Origin: an uncultured bacterium
Lineage (GTDB): Bacteria; Planctomycetota; Phycisphaerae; Phycisphaerales; SM1A02
Length of the DNA stretch: 16,226 nucleotides
Assembly (NCBI GenBank): GCA_903867275.1
Contig: CAIPQY010000235.1
Span: forward strand, 1 to 16,226
Direction of reading: 5' to 3'
Shown: positions 6,603 to 14,338 of the stretch, in pieces
Position numbering within the stretch: position 1 is the first letter of the stretch
Layout: every line of letters starts with the position of its first letter
The notes under the pieces: model-generated
The model's input: the letters and a program-made list of their open reading frames with translations, nothing else
What the model was told of the DNA's origin: nothing
The model's database searches: none
Translations under genes and position numbers: made by a program

Positions 6603-7391
6603 TCAGCCGCGACGGCCCTTGAACGCGGTCGCTGCGCTTCCAAGGATGGAGGCGAAGTCGGCGCTCTTCAGGCTCGCGCCACCCACCAGCGCCCCCTCGA
6701 TCTCGAGGTGGGCGAAGAGGCTTGGCGCGTTGGCGGCATTCACGGAACCTCCGTAAAGGATCCGCACCGCCGCGGAGGAGGGACGATCATACAGGTGTTC
6801 GAGGTCCGCCCGAATGGCGTCGTGGGCTTCGGCGGCATCCTTGGGGGTGGCGCTCTTGCCGGTGCCGATGGCCCACACGGGCTCGTAGGCCACGGTGATG
6901 CTGGCCAACTTGTCGGCCTTCAGCCCGTTCAGGGCCCCCCGCAACTGCCGCTGCACCACCGCGGTGGCCTGGCCGGCGGTGCGTTCCTCGCCGGTTTCAC
7001 CCACGCACAACATCACCTGAAGGCCGCTTTCCAGGGCCATATGAAGCTTTTCGCAGGTCAGCGCGTCGCTTTCCTTGTGGATGTGACGGCGCTCGGAGTG
7101 GCCGATAATCACCTGACTCACGCCCAGGTCCACCAGCATCTCGGCGCTCACATCGCCGGTGAAGGCGCCGTTGGCCTCGCTTGAACAGTCCTGCGCGCCA
7201 AGCCGGATGCCCGAGTGGCCAAGCACCCGGCCGATCGCCTGCAGATAGGGAAACGGCGGAAAGAGGACGGCATCGACCGACTCATTCAGCGGGTCGAACG
7301 CGGCCACCACGGCTTCGGCCAGCTCCACGCCGCCGGCCAGGTCACCGTTCATCTTCCAGTTGCCACCGATGAGCAGTCGTCGAGGGTGCAT
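6603..7391 (-). CDS. tpiA: Triosephosphate isomerase
   Basis: 262 residues, normal for the family. It interconverts dihydroxyacetone phosphate and glyceraldehyde 3-phosphate in glycolysis and gluconeogenesis in the cytosol. Catalytic residues are all visible: N11 and K13 in GGNWKMN, H98 in IIGHSERR, and E170 in VAYEPVWAIGTG, followed by the phosphate-gripping loop 6 (AIGTGKSATPKDA) and the late ILYGGSVN motif. It is the first gene of the operon tpiA-secG-yicC-kinase-PDZ. The ATG at 7391 is the first start in frame. No Shine-Dalgarno is seen, and TAGCCT ends 7 nt before the ATG. It diverges from alaS across only 37 bp. Confidence 0.97.
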   Translation of the reverse strand: MHPRRLLIGGNWKMNGDLAGGVELAEAVVAAFDPLNESVDAVLFPPFPYLQAIGRVLGHSGIRLGAQDCSSEANGAFTGDVSAEMLVDLGVSQVIIGHSERRHIHKESDALTCEKLHMALESGLQVMLCVGETGEERTAGQATAVVQRQLRGALNGLKADKLASITVAYEPVWAIGTGKSATPKDAAEAHDAIRADLEHLYDRPSSAAVRILYGGSVNAANAPSLFAHLEIEGALVGGASLKSADFASILGSAATAFKGRRG

Positions 7392-7398
7392 GCCCGGC

Positions 7399-7404
7399 AG
7401 GCTA
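7399..7404 (-). promoter_or_regulatory. Putative tpiA -10 element, leaderless geometry
   Basis: TAGCCT on the minus strand fits TANNNT and is followed by 7 nt and the tpiA ATG, so transcription would start at or one base before the start codon. No good -35 is present. It would drive the five-gene operon. Confidence 0.35.
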
Positions 7405-7416
7405 CCTGCGAAAACC

Positions 7417-7422
7417 TAGAAT
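7417..7422 (+). promoter_or_regulatory. Putative alaS -10 element, leaderless geometry
   Basis: TAGAAT matches TATAAT at four of six positions and lies exactly 6 nt before the alaS ATG at 7429. A start 7 nt after the hexamer is the A of the ATG. No Shine-Dalgarno is found upstream of alaS. The DNA around -35 (about 7394-7399) does not resemble TTGACA. Confidence 0.5.
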
Positions 7423-7428
7423 CGTCGG

Positions 7429-10356
7429 ATGCGCTCCGCGGCAGACATCCGACGCACGTTCATCGAGTTCTTCGCAAGCAAGGCCGGCCACACCGAGGTG
7501 CCTTCAAGCCCCGTGGTGCCGCTGGACGACCCCACCCTGCTGTTCACCAACGCAGGCATGAACCAGTTCAAGGACGTGTTCCTGGGTCGCGGATCTCGTG
7601 CATACACGCGGGCCGTGGACACGCAGAAGTGCATCCGCGCCGGCGGCAAGCACAACGACCTCGAGGATGTGGGTCGCGACGTGTATCACCACACGTTCTT
7701 CGAGATGCTGGGCAACTGGAGCTTCGGCGACTACTTCAAGAAGGAGTCGATCGAGTGGGCGTGGGAACTGCTCACCGGCGTGTACGGCCTGCCCAAGGAT
7801 CGTCTGTACGCCACGTACTTCGGCGGCAACAAGGAAGCGGGACTGGAACCCGACCTCGAGGCGCGCGCGCTGTGGTGCAAGTTCCTGCCGGAAGATCATG
7901 TGCTGCCCGGCAACATGAAGGACAACTTCTGGGAGATGGGCGAGACGGGTCCCTGCGGTCCGTGCAGCGAGATCCACTTCGATCGCATCGGTGGGCGCAA
8001 CGCAGCCAAGCAGGTGAACAGCGGCGACCCCGATGTGCTCGAGATCTGGAACCTGGTGTTCATCCAGTTCAACCGCGAGCAGGGCGGCGCGCTGAAGCCG
8101 CTGCCCGCGAAGCATGTGGACACGGGCATGGGCCTTGAGCGCCTGGTGAGCGTGCTGCAGGACAAGCGCAGCAACTACGACACCGATCTGTGGACGCCGC
8201 TGTTCGCGGCCATCCAGAAGGCCACCGGCGCGCGCGCCTACGGCGGCAAGCTGGAAGACAACATCGACATCTCCTATCGCGTGGTGGCCGATCACGTGCG
8301 CTGCCTCAGCAGCGCCATCGCCGATGGTGCCGCGCCCGGCGCCGACGGCCGCAACTACGTGCTGCGCCGCATCCTGCGCCGCGCCGCGCGCATGGGTCAC
8401 CAGTACCTGGGCGCCAAGGGCCCGTTCATCCATGCCGTGGTGCCCGCGGTGATCGAGTCGCTGGGCCCGGTGTTTCCCGAACTGAAGGCGAAGGCCGCGC
8501 ACGTGACGCAGGTGATCCGCGACGAGGAGGCGGCGTTCGGCCGCACGCTCGAGCGTGGCCTGGAACTGTTCGCGCAGGCCGCCGACCGCGCCAAGGGCGG
8601 CAGCGGCGTGATCAGCGCCGAGGACGCGTTCCGTCTGCACGACACGATGGGCTTCCCGGTGGATCTCACCAGTGTGATGGCGCAGGAGCGCGGACTGAAG
8701 GTGGACGAGGCGGGCTACGAGACGCTGATGGAGAAGGCGCGCGAGACCAGCCGCGCCGCCAGCGGCAGCGAGCATCGCATCACGCTCACGCCCGATGCCA
8801 TCGAGAAGCTGAAGACGCTCGGCGTGAAGCCCACCGACTTCGCGCCCAAGTTCGCGGCGCGCGCGGTGAGCAGCCGCATCGAGGCGATCTGGGACGGCAA
8901 GCATTTCCAGGAGCATGCCGACAGCGGCGCGCAGGTGGCGGTGATCACGCGTCGCACCAGCTTCCATGCCGAAGGCGGCGGTCAGGTTGCGGACACCGGC
9001 ATGATCGTGGCCGATCACCCCGGCGCCACGCTGAGCTGCGCCATGGATGAAGTGGATCGCATGGTGGGCGGCGTGAACGCGGCCGCCGAGGGCGCGCTTG
9101 GCCTGGTGGGCGACATCGGCACCAGCGCCACCACGCACACCTCGCGCGATGCGGCCGAATTCAAGGTGGAAAGCGTGCAGGACGAGGCAGGCTTCGTGCT
9201 GCACATCGGCCGCGTGACGCGCGGCCGCTTCAACCGCACCGACACGGTGGTGATGGATCTGGCGCGCGGCTACCGCAGGCATGTTGCGGCGCACCACACC
9301 GGCACGCACCTGCTCAACTGGGCGCTGCGCGAGGTGCTGGGCGACGAGGTGCAGCAGCGCGGCAGCATGGTGGCCGACGATCGCCTGCGCTTCGACTTCA
9401 GCTTTGGCCGCGCCATGACCGCGCCCGAGATCGCCAAGGTGGAGCAGCTGGTGCAGCAGGCCATCGCGAACAACCTGAAGGTGGATGCCGCCGAGGCACC
9501 GCTGGCCGCTGCCAAGAGCGTGGCCGGCGTGCGCGCGGTGTTCGGCGAGAAGTACCCCGACCCCGTGCGCGTGGTCAGCATCGGCGCCACGGTGGCCGAG
9601 CTGCTGGCCGATCCAACCAACATCAAGTGGCGTCAGTGCAGCGTGGAGTTCTGCGGCGGCACGCACCTCACCTCAAGCGGCGATGCGAAGAAGTTCGCGA
9701 TCGTGAGCGAAGGGGCGCTGAGCGCGGGCGTGCGACGCATCATGGCGCTTGCGGGCGTGCCCGCCGAGGCGGCGTTCATGGCTGCGAAGGGACTGCACGA
9801 TCGTCTGGCTGCGGCGCAGAAGCTGCAGGGCCAGGAACTGGTCGACGAAGCCGCGTCCATCACCACGGCGAGTCAGGAACTCACGCTGCCCGCAAGCGAA
9901 AAGCACGCGCTGCAGGCGCCCATCGAGGCGTTGCGCGAGTTGGCCAAGGCCGCGCGCCGTCAGGGCGAGGCCGCGGGTCGCGATGCGGCGGTGGCGGCCA
10001 TGCACACATTGCTCGACACGCACACGGGCGGCGCGCTGATCGCGCGGATCGACGGCGCCGATGCACCCGCCCTGCTTGCAGCGCTTGATGTGGCCAAATC
10101 GAAGTCACCCGAGACGGCCGTGCTGCTTGTGAGCCCCGATGCCGAAGCTGGCAAGGTGAGCATCGCCGCGCGCGTGCCGCAGTCACTGATCGCCAAGGGC
10201 CTGAAGGCAGGCGACTGGGTGAAGGCGGCGGCGCAGGCGTGCGGCGGCAGCGGCGGCGGCAAGCCCGACATGGCGCAGGCCGGCGGCAAGGACGCGAGCA
10301 AGGTCGCCGAGGCGATCGATGCGGCGAAGGCGTTGGCGGCGAAGGCCTCCGTCTGA
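7429..10356 (+). CDS. alaS: Alanyl-tRNA synthetase
   Basis: 975 residues, about 100 longer than the E. coli enzyme and close to the human cytosolic one (968). It charges tRNA-Ala with alanine and edits mischarged Ser and Gly. The class II catalytic domain starts at residue 1 (IRRTFIEFFASK) with motif 2 around HHTFFEMLGNWSFGDYF. DTGMGLERL and the tRNA-binding NYVLRRILRRAAR follow. The editing domain has its zinc ligands H623 and H627 (HHTGTH) plus C742 and H746 (CGGTH). The C-terminal C-Ala domain ends with the glycine-rich GGSGGGKPDMAQAGG. Many stretches (VLEIWNLVFIQ, YPDPVRVVSIG, VEFCGGTHL, a C-terminal EAGKV block) read like the eukaryotic form. The start at ATG 7429 fits the family N-terminus. 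The stop codon abuts the stop of the convergent transporter gene. Confidence 0.97.
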   Translation: MRSAADIRRTFIEFFASKAGHTEVPSSPVVPLDDPTLLFTNAGMNQFKDVFLGRGSRAYTRAVDTQKCIRAGGKHNDLEDVGRDVYHHTFFEMLGNWSFGDYFKKESIEWAWELLTGVYGLPKDRLYATYFGGNKEAGLEPDLEARALWCKFLPEDHVLPGNMKDNFWEMGETGPCGPCSEIHFDRIGGRNAAKQVNSGDPDVLEIWNLVFIQFNREQGGALKPLPAKHVDTGMGLERLVSVLQDKRSNYDTDLWTPLFAAIQKATGARAYGGKLEDNIDISYRVVADHVRCLSSAIADGAAPGADGRNYVLRRILRRAARMGHQYLGAKGPFIHAVVPAVIESLGPVFPELKAKAAHVTQVIRDEEAAFGRTLERGLELFAQAADRAKGGSGVISAEDAFRLHDTMGFPVDLTSVMAQERGLKVDEAGYETLMEKARETSRAASGSEHRITLTPDAIEKLKTLGVKPTDFAPKFAARAVSSRIEAIWDGKHFQEHADSGAQVAVITRRTSFHAEGGGQVADTGMIVADHPGATLSCAMDEVDRMVGGVNAAAEGALGLVGDIGTSATTHTSRDAAEFKVESVQDEAGFVLHIGRVTRGRFNRTDTVVMDLARGYRRHVAAHHTGTHLLNWALREVLGDEVQQRGSMVADDRLRFDFSFGRAMTAPEIAKVEQLVQQAIANNLKVDAAEAPLAAAKSVAGVRAVFGEKYPDPVRVVSIGATVAELLADPTNIKWRQCSVEFCGGTHLTSSGDAKKFAIVSEGALSAGVRRIMALAGVPAEAAFMAAKGLHDRLAAAQKLQGQELVDEAASITTASQELTLPASEKHALQAPIEALRELAKAARRQGEAAGRDAAVAAMHTLLDTHTGGALIARIDGADAPALLAALDVAKSKSPETAVLLVSPDAEAGKVSIAARVPQSLIAKGLKAGDWVKAAAQACGGSGGGKPDMAQAGGKDASKVAEAIDAAKALAAKASV

Positions 10357-11637
10357 TCAGCTCCTGCTCACGACGGAACGCGGCAAACGCAGGAACGCCA
10401 CCAGCGCCACCACCAGTGCCGCCACGAAGAACAGGTTGGCGTACTGCACCTCCACGAATGGCGTGTGGTTCATCAGCTGCGGAACGATGCCGGGCAACAC
10501 CTGCAGCAGCGCGCCGCACCCCACGCCCGCGAGGTTGATCACGCCCACCGTGGTGCCCGTGAGCCGCGCGGGAAGTCCGCGGCACCCGATCTCGAACGCC
10601 AGCACGGTGGCCGCCACGCCGATTCCGATCAGGGCCACATTCACGCAATCGAACCACACCGGTGGCGTGATGATGCGCGGCAGATCCGGTGCGATCAGCA
10701 GGCGCGGCTTCAGTCGCACCACAAGCATGATCAACGACAGCCACAGCCCCCATTTCAGCGGTCGCTCAGGCCCCAACTTGCCGCCGAGCCACCCGGTCAG
10801 CGGCGCACCCAAGCCCAGACCCACGAAGAAGGCCGTGGAAATGGCGCTGGCATTTGCGGCGGATTCATCCCACGCCATCGCGTAGTGATTGCCCCACAGC
10901 GAACCGAAACCGAACATCGTTCCGCACCCGCCTCCATAGATGATCGCCGCCAGTCGCACCTCGCGTGAAGCGAGCACGCTGCGCAAGCCACCACCCGGCT
11001 GCGACGAATGACGAATCGAGGGCGCCGGACCGAACCATGTTCGTGGCAACAGCCACCACGCGATGAACGCCAGTGGCACGGCCACGACCGCACACGCCTG
11101 CATTGTGCCGCGCCATCCCAGCAGCGGTTCAAGTCTGGCCGCGCCCAGATTGCCGATCACGCCTCCCAACCCAAGCCCCACATCCGCGATGCCCATCATC
11201 AGCGGAAACATGCTCGCCGGAAGTGCGCGCCGCGCCGCCATGCCGATGGAGGGAAACGCGAAGGCGGCCGCGATGCCCATGAGCATGCGCGCGACCAGGG
11301 CTCCCGTGAGCGACTGCGCGCCGGCGAAGAGCAGCGCACCCCCACCAACCGCCAGACAGCACACCGGCACGATGATGTCGCTGCCGAAGCGATCGATCAG
11401 CACACCGGCCGGAATCTGCATGCACGCATACACCACCAGGAACGACGCCGAGATGACGGCCCCCTGCATGTCGTTCACCGACAGATCCGCGCACACCTGC
11501 CTGAACAGCGGCAGCAGCGAGGTCTGCGTGGTGAGTTGATACACCATGAATGCGAGCGCCGCGCCACAGCCCGCGTACGCGACGGTGCGGCGGGGCAAGG
11601 CCATCGATGCGTCGGTGCCTTCTGGATCGGATGACAT
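10357..11637 (-). CDS. Major facilitator superfamily transporter
   Basis: 426 residues with about twelve hydrophobic helices, typical of an MFS single-polypeptide carrier in the inner membrane. Helices 1 and 2 lie near residues 18-36 and 58-76, followed by the family signature loop GVLIDRFGSD (78-87) between helices 2 and 3. A basic central loop (about 205-225, GPAPSIRHSSQPGGG) separates the two halves. The substrate cannot be assigned; the first half, with its QIPAGVLIDRFG, is like carriers of organic anions and sugar acids. The ATG at 11637 is the earliest in frame, and a second ATG 11 codons on (11604) would also keep helix 1. No clear ribosome site or promoter is seen. It lies 60 nt after the toxin gene on the same strand and could be read from the same mRNA. 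No terminator is seen at its 3' end. Confidence 0.88.
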   Translation of the reverse strand: MSSDPEGTDASMALPRRTVAYAGCGAALAFMVYQLTTQTSLLPLFRQVCADLSVNDMQGAVISASFLVVYACMQIPAGVLIDRFGSDIIVPVCCLAVGGGALLFAGAQSLTGALVARMLMGIAAAFAFPSIGMAARRALPASMFPLMMGIADVGLGLGGVIGNLGAARLEPLLGWRGTMQACAVVAVPLAFIAWWLLPRTWFGPAPSIRHSSQPGGGLRSVLASREVRLAAIIYGGGCGTMFGFGSLWGNHYAMAWDESAANASAISTAFFVGLGLGAPLTGWLGGKLGPERPLKWGLWLSLIMLVVRLKPRLLIAPDLPRIITPPVWFDCVNVALIGIGVAATVLAFEIGCRGLPARLTGTTVGVINLAGVGCGALLQVLPGIVPQLMNHTPFVEVQYANLFFVAALVVALVAFLRLPRSVVSRS

Positions 11638-11697
11638 GCGCCATGGTGTACCGCGCGCAGACCCGCAACGCGAGTCACCTCATGCGCGCGCCGCAAC

Positions 11698-12033
11698 CTA
11701 TTCGGATCGCACCACAACAACCTGCCCCGGCCGCCCCATCGGCAGTGCACGCTTGAGCGGCTCGACGAGCGGCTGCAGATCGACCAGGCGATTGGTGCAC
11801 GCCACCAGCACCACCACAAACACGCTGGTCGATGCAATCGACTGTTGGAACGACAGATTTCGATCCGTGGTCACAAGCGCCTGATGCCCGGAACGCTCGA
11901 TGCGCCGAAGCAATTCGCCGTTTTTCACACCGGACCAGCCAATGGCTGTCAGGTGGTCGCACGCGAGGGGTGCAAGCAGCGCACCAAACCCCTTTGGCAC
12001 GCACTCATCAAGCAGCAGACGCACGGCCTTCAA
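11698..12033 (-). CDS. DUF5615 PIN-like protein, probable toxin
   Basis: 111 residues from a TTG start at 12033; a GTG at 12024 would give the more usual beginning, RLLLDE. The protein has the features of the DUF5615 PIN-like family, related to Mut7-C RNases. RLLLDECVP carries acidic D9 and E10, a small helical section contains SGVKNGELLRRIE, and LVTTDRNLSF carries D57. A strand VFVVVLV and a final VVVVRSE strand complete it. These acidic residues would bind a metal ion for RNA cleavage, as in VapC-type toxins; the activity is inferred. Its first 26 nt overlap the upstream DUF433 gene in another frame, the normal antitoxin-toxin layout. The family usually has DEN at the first motif, so DEC is a small deviation. 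Confidence 0.8.
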   Translation of the reverse strand: MKAVRLLLDECVPKGFGALLAPLACDHLTAIGWSGVKNGELLRRIERSGHQALVTTDRNLSFQQSIASTSVFVVVLVACTNRLVDLQPLVEPLKRALPMGRPGQVVVVRSE

Positions 12034-12247
12034 CCATCAAACGGACGGCCTCGAGCGCCGCCACCGCCTGCGCGCGCGTGACACCCGGAAAGTCCGACAC
12101 GAACTCGTCCACCGTCTGGCCGGCCTCGAGATATTCGATGAAGGTTGTGAACGGCACCCGCGTACCCACAAACACGGCCGTTCCGCCAAGCACGCCGGGC
12201 TCGGAAGTGACCAGTTGGTCGATGCTGGATGCGGATGTCGGGCGCAT
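12008..12247 (-). CDS. DUF433 family protein, probable antitoxin
   Basis: 79 residues containing a complete DUF433 domain: PGVLGGTAVFVGTRVP, then FIEYLEAGQTVDEFVSDFP, then VTRAQAVAALEAVR. The GG..V..GTR signature and the following helix-turn-helix-like section identify it. DUF433 proteins commonly sit just upstream of DUF5615 PIN-like proteins and are regarded as their antitoxins, probably binding both the toxin and their own promoter. The ATG at 12247 has no Shine-Dalgarno but has TAAACT exactly 6 nt upstream and TTGGAA 16 bp before that. The gene diverges from acs across 57 bp. Confidence 0.85.
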   Translation of the reverse strand: MRPTSASSIDQLVTSEPGVLGGTAVFVGTRVPFTTFIEYLEAGQTVDEFVSDFPGVTRAQAVAALEAVRLMVEGRASAA

Positions 12248-12253
12248 GGCGTC

Positions 12254-12281
12254 AGTTTAGCCCTCGAGCACGCCCTTCCAA
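12254..12281 (-). promoter_or_regulatory. Putative promoter of the toxin-antitoxin operon
   Basis: On the minus strand the -35 TTGGAA (12281-12276, four of six matches to TTGACA) and the -10 TAAACT (12259-12254) are separated by 16 bp. The antitoxin ATG follows after exactly 6 nt. This is the best-formed promoter in the window and predicts a leaderless mRNA. Autoregulation by the antitoxin would be expected to act here. Confidence 0.55.
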
Positions 12282-12292
12282 GAGAAATGCCC

Positions 12293-12298
12293 TAATTT
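12293..12298 (+). promoter_or_regulatory. Putative acs -10 element, leaderless geometry
   Basis: TAATTT lies exactly 6 nt before the acs ATG at 12305 and matches TATAAT at four of six positions. There is no Shine-Dalgarno, and no recognisable -35 lies at 16-18 bp. Its upstream region overlaps the -35 of the divergent toxin-antitoxin promoter. Confidence 0.5.
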
Positions 12299-12304
12299 CC
12301 AGCC

Positions 12305-14296
12305 ATGTCCTCCGGCATCCACAGCGTGCAGCACGAAGACCGCATCTTCCCGCCGCCGGCCGACTTCGCCGCGCGCATGGGCACGCTGCATGTGCCCGAC
12401 CTGGCCACCTATCAGTCCATGCACGAGCGCTCGATCCGCGACCCCGAGGGTTTCTGGGGCGATGTGGCGAAGGACTTCCACTGGTTCAAGCCCTGGAGCA
12501 AGGTGCTGGAGTGGAACCTGCCCGACGCCAAGTGGTTCGTGGGCGGGCAGACCAACGCGTGCTTCAACGCCGTGGATCGTCAGGTGGAGGCCGGTCACGG
12601 CGACGAAGTGGCCATCATCTGGGAAGGCGAACCGAACGCTGCAGGCCCGCACGGCCACGAGGTGCGCCACATCACCTACCGGCAGCTGCGCGACGAGGTG
12701 GCCCGCTGCGCCGCCGCGCTTGAATCACTTGGCGTGAAGAAGGGCGACGTGGTCACGCTGTACATGGGCATGGTGCCCGAGCTCGCCGTCGCGGTGCTCG
12801 CCTGCGCACGCATCGGTGCGCCGCACAGCGTGATCTTCGGCGGCTTCGCGGCGCAGGCCATCGTGGATCGCGTGCAGGATGCGCAGAGCACCGTGATCGT
12901 GACCTGCGACGGCGCGCATCGACGCGGCACCGTGGTGCCATTGAAGGCGAACGTGGACGCCGCATGCGAACGCCTGCCCGATGTGCGTCATGTGCTGGTG
13001 CTGCGCCGCACCGGCACCGATGTGCCCATGAAGGCCGGTCGCGATGTGTGGTGGCACGATGTGGTGGCGAAGCAGCCCACCACGCGCGCATGCGAACCCG
13101 TGGACGCCGAGCACCCGCTGTTCCTGCTGTACACCAGCGGCAGCACCGGCAAGCCCAAGGGCATCCTGCACACCACCGGCGGCTACATGGTGTTCACCGC
13201 GGCCACCGCGCGCTGGACCTTCAACCTGGTGCCGAACTCGGGGCAGGTGTACTTCTGCACCGCCGATCTTGGCTGGATCACGGGCCACAGCTACATCGTG
13301 TACGGCCTGCTGCCCAATCGCGTGCCCACGCTGATGTACGAAGGCGCGCCGAACTGGCCGGGCGACGATCGCTTCTGGAGCATCGTGGCGCGACACAAGG
13401 TGACGCATTTCTACACCGCACCAACAGCCATTCGCAGCTTCATGCGCTGGGGCGACCGGCATCCGGCGAAGCACGATCTCTCGAGTCTTCGCGTGCTTGG
13501 CACGGTTGGTGAACCGATCAATCCCGAAGCATGGATCTGGTACCACGAGAAGATCGGCGGCGGTCGCTGCCCGATCGTGGACACCATGTGGCAGACCGAA
13601 ACCGGCGGACACATCATCACGCCGCTGCCTGGCGCCACGCCCACCGTGCCGGGCAGCTGCACGCTTCCGATGTTCGGCGTGGACGCTGCGGTGGTGGATG
13701 ATCACGGTCACGAGCAACCCGCGAACACCGGCGGCCTGCTGGTGATCCGCAAGCCGTGGCCCGGCATGCTGCGCGGCATCCACGGCGATCGCCAGCGCTT
13801 CATCGACACCTACTTCAGCCGCGTGAAGGGCATGTATCTCGCGGGCGACGGCGCGCGACGCGATCAGCGCGGCTACTTCTGGATCATGGGCCGCATCGAC
13901 GATGTGCTGAACGTGAGCGGCCATCGCCTTGGCACCGCCGAGGTGGAGAGCAGCCTGGTGGGCAGCAAGCTGGTGGTGGAAGCCGCCGTGGTGGGCATGC
14001 CGCACGAGATCAAGGGCACGGGCATCGCGGCGTTCTGCGTGCTGCATCCCGATCACGCCGCCAACGCCGACGAGAACATGCGCAAGCGGTTGATGGAACA
14101 TGTCGCGCGCGACATCGGCGCCATCGCGCGCCCCGACATGATCCGCTTCACCAACGGACTGCCCAAGACGCGAAGCGGCAAGATCATGCGCCGACTGCTG
14201 CGCGACATCGCCGCCGGCAAGGAGACCACGCAGGACACCACCACACTGGAGGACTTCAATGTGCTGGCGAAACTGCGCGAGAGCGACGAGGCCTGA
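12305..14296 (+). CDS. acs: Acetyl-coenzyme A synthetase
   Basis: 663 residues, the standard size. It activates acetate with ATP and CoA through an acetyl-AMP intermediate, in the cytosol. An N-terminal ACS section (SMHERSIRDPEGFWGDVA) precedes the adenylate-forming core. The core has LLYTSGSTGKPKG (residues 274-286), the adenine-binding TMWQTETGG, the GDGARRD segment and the hinge region NVSGHRLGTAEVE. The C-terminal PKTRSGKIMRR carries K626, equivalent to the lysine acetylated in other bacterial Acs enzymes to shut them off. The start at ATG 12305 fits the family length and has TAATTT 6 nt upstream with no ribosome site. Neighbours are the divergent toxin-antitoxin pair and a downstream cellulase; neither is a known functional partner. 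Confidence 0.96.
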   Translation: MSSGIHSVQHEDRIFPPPADFAARMGTLHVPDLATYQSMHERSIRDPEGFWGDVAKDFHWFKPWSKVLEWNLPDAKWFVGGQTNACFNAVDRQVEAGHGDEVAIIWEGEPNAAGPHGHEVRHITYRQLRDEVARCAAALESLGVKKGDVVTLYMGMVPELAVAVLACARIGAPHSVIFGGFAAQAIVDRVQDAQSTVIVTCDGAHRRGTVVPLKANVDAACERLPDVRHVLVLRRTGTDVPMKAGRDVWWHDVVAKQPTTRACEPVDAEHPLFLLYTSGSTGKPKGILHTTGGYMVFTAATARWTFNLVPNSGQVYFCTADLGWITGHSYIVYGLLPNRVPTLMYEGAPNWPGDDRFWSIVARHKVTHFYTAPTAIRSFMRWGDRHPAKHDLSSLRVLGTVGEPINPEAWIWYHEKIGGGRCPIVDTMWQTETGGHIITPLPGATPTVPGSCTLPMFGVDAAVVDDHGHEQPANTGGLLVIRKPWPGMLRGIHGDRQRFIDTYFSRVKGMYLAGDGARRDQRGYFWIMGRIDDVLNVSGHRLGTAEVESSLVGSKLVVEAAVVGMPHEIKGTGIAAFCVLHPDHAANADENMRKRLMEHVARDIGAIARPDMIRFTNGLPKTRSGKIMRRLLRDIAAGKETTQDTTTLEDFNVLAKLRESDEA

Positions 14297-14302
14297 GCCG
14301 GC

Positions 14303-14335
14303 GCACGAGCCGTGCCAAAACGCCTGATTGCAGGC
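14303..14335 (+). terminator. Tandem short hairpins after acs
   Basis: Two perfect five-pair stems follow the acs stop: GCACG-AGC-CGTGC (14303-14315) and GCCTG-ATTG-CAGGC (14322-14335), joined by CAAAAC. Neither is followed by a T-run, so this would be a weak or factor-assisted terminator at best. Confidence 0.3.
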
Positions 14336-14338
14336 AAG

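Noticed and set aside
5139..7184. 681-codon open frame on the plus strand across yicC, secG and tpiA
   Set aside because: It covers three well-identified genes in reverse; its Gly/His/Arg-rich low-complexity part is the mirror of the secG repeat.
7504..9666. 720-codon open frame on the minus strand opposite alaS
   Set aside because: Antisense shadow of alaS in high-GC DNA; His/Ala-rich, no recognisable motif.
12725..14101. 458-codon open frame on the minus strand opposite acs
   Set aside because: Antisense shadow with biased composition and no start signals.
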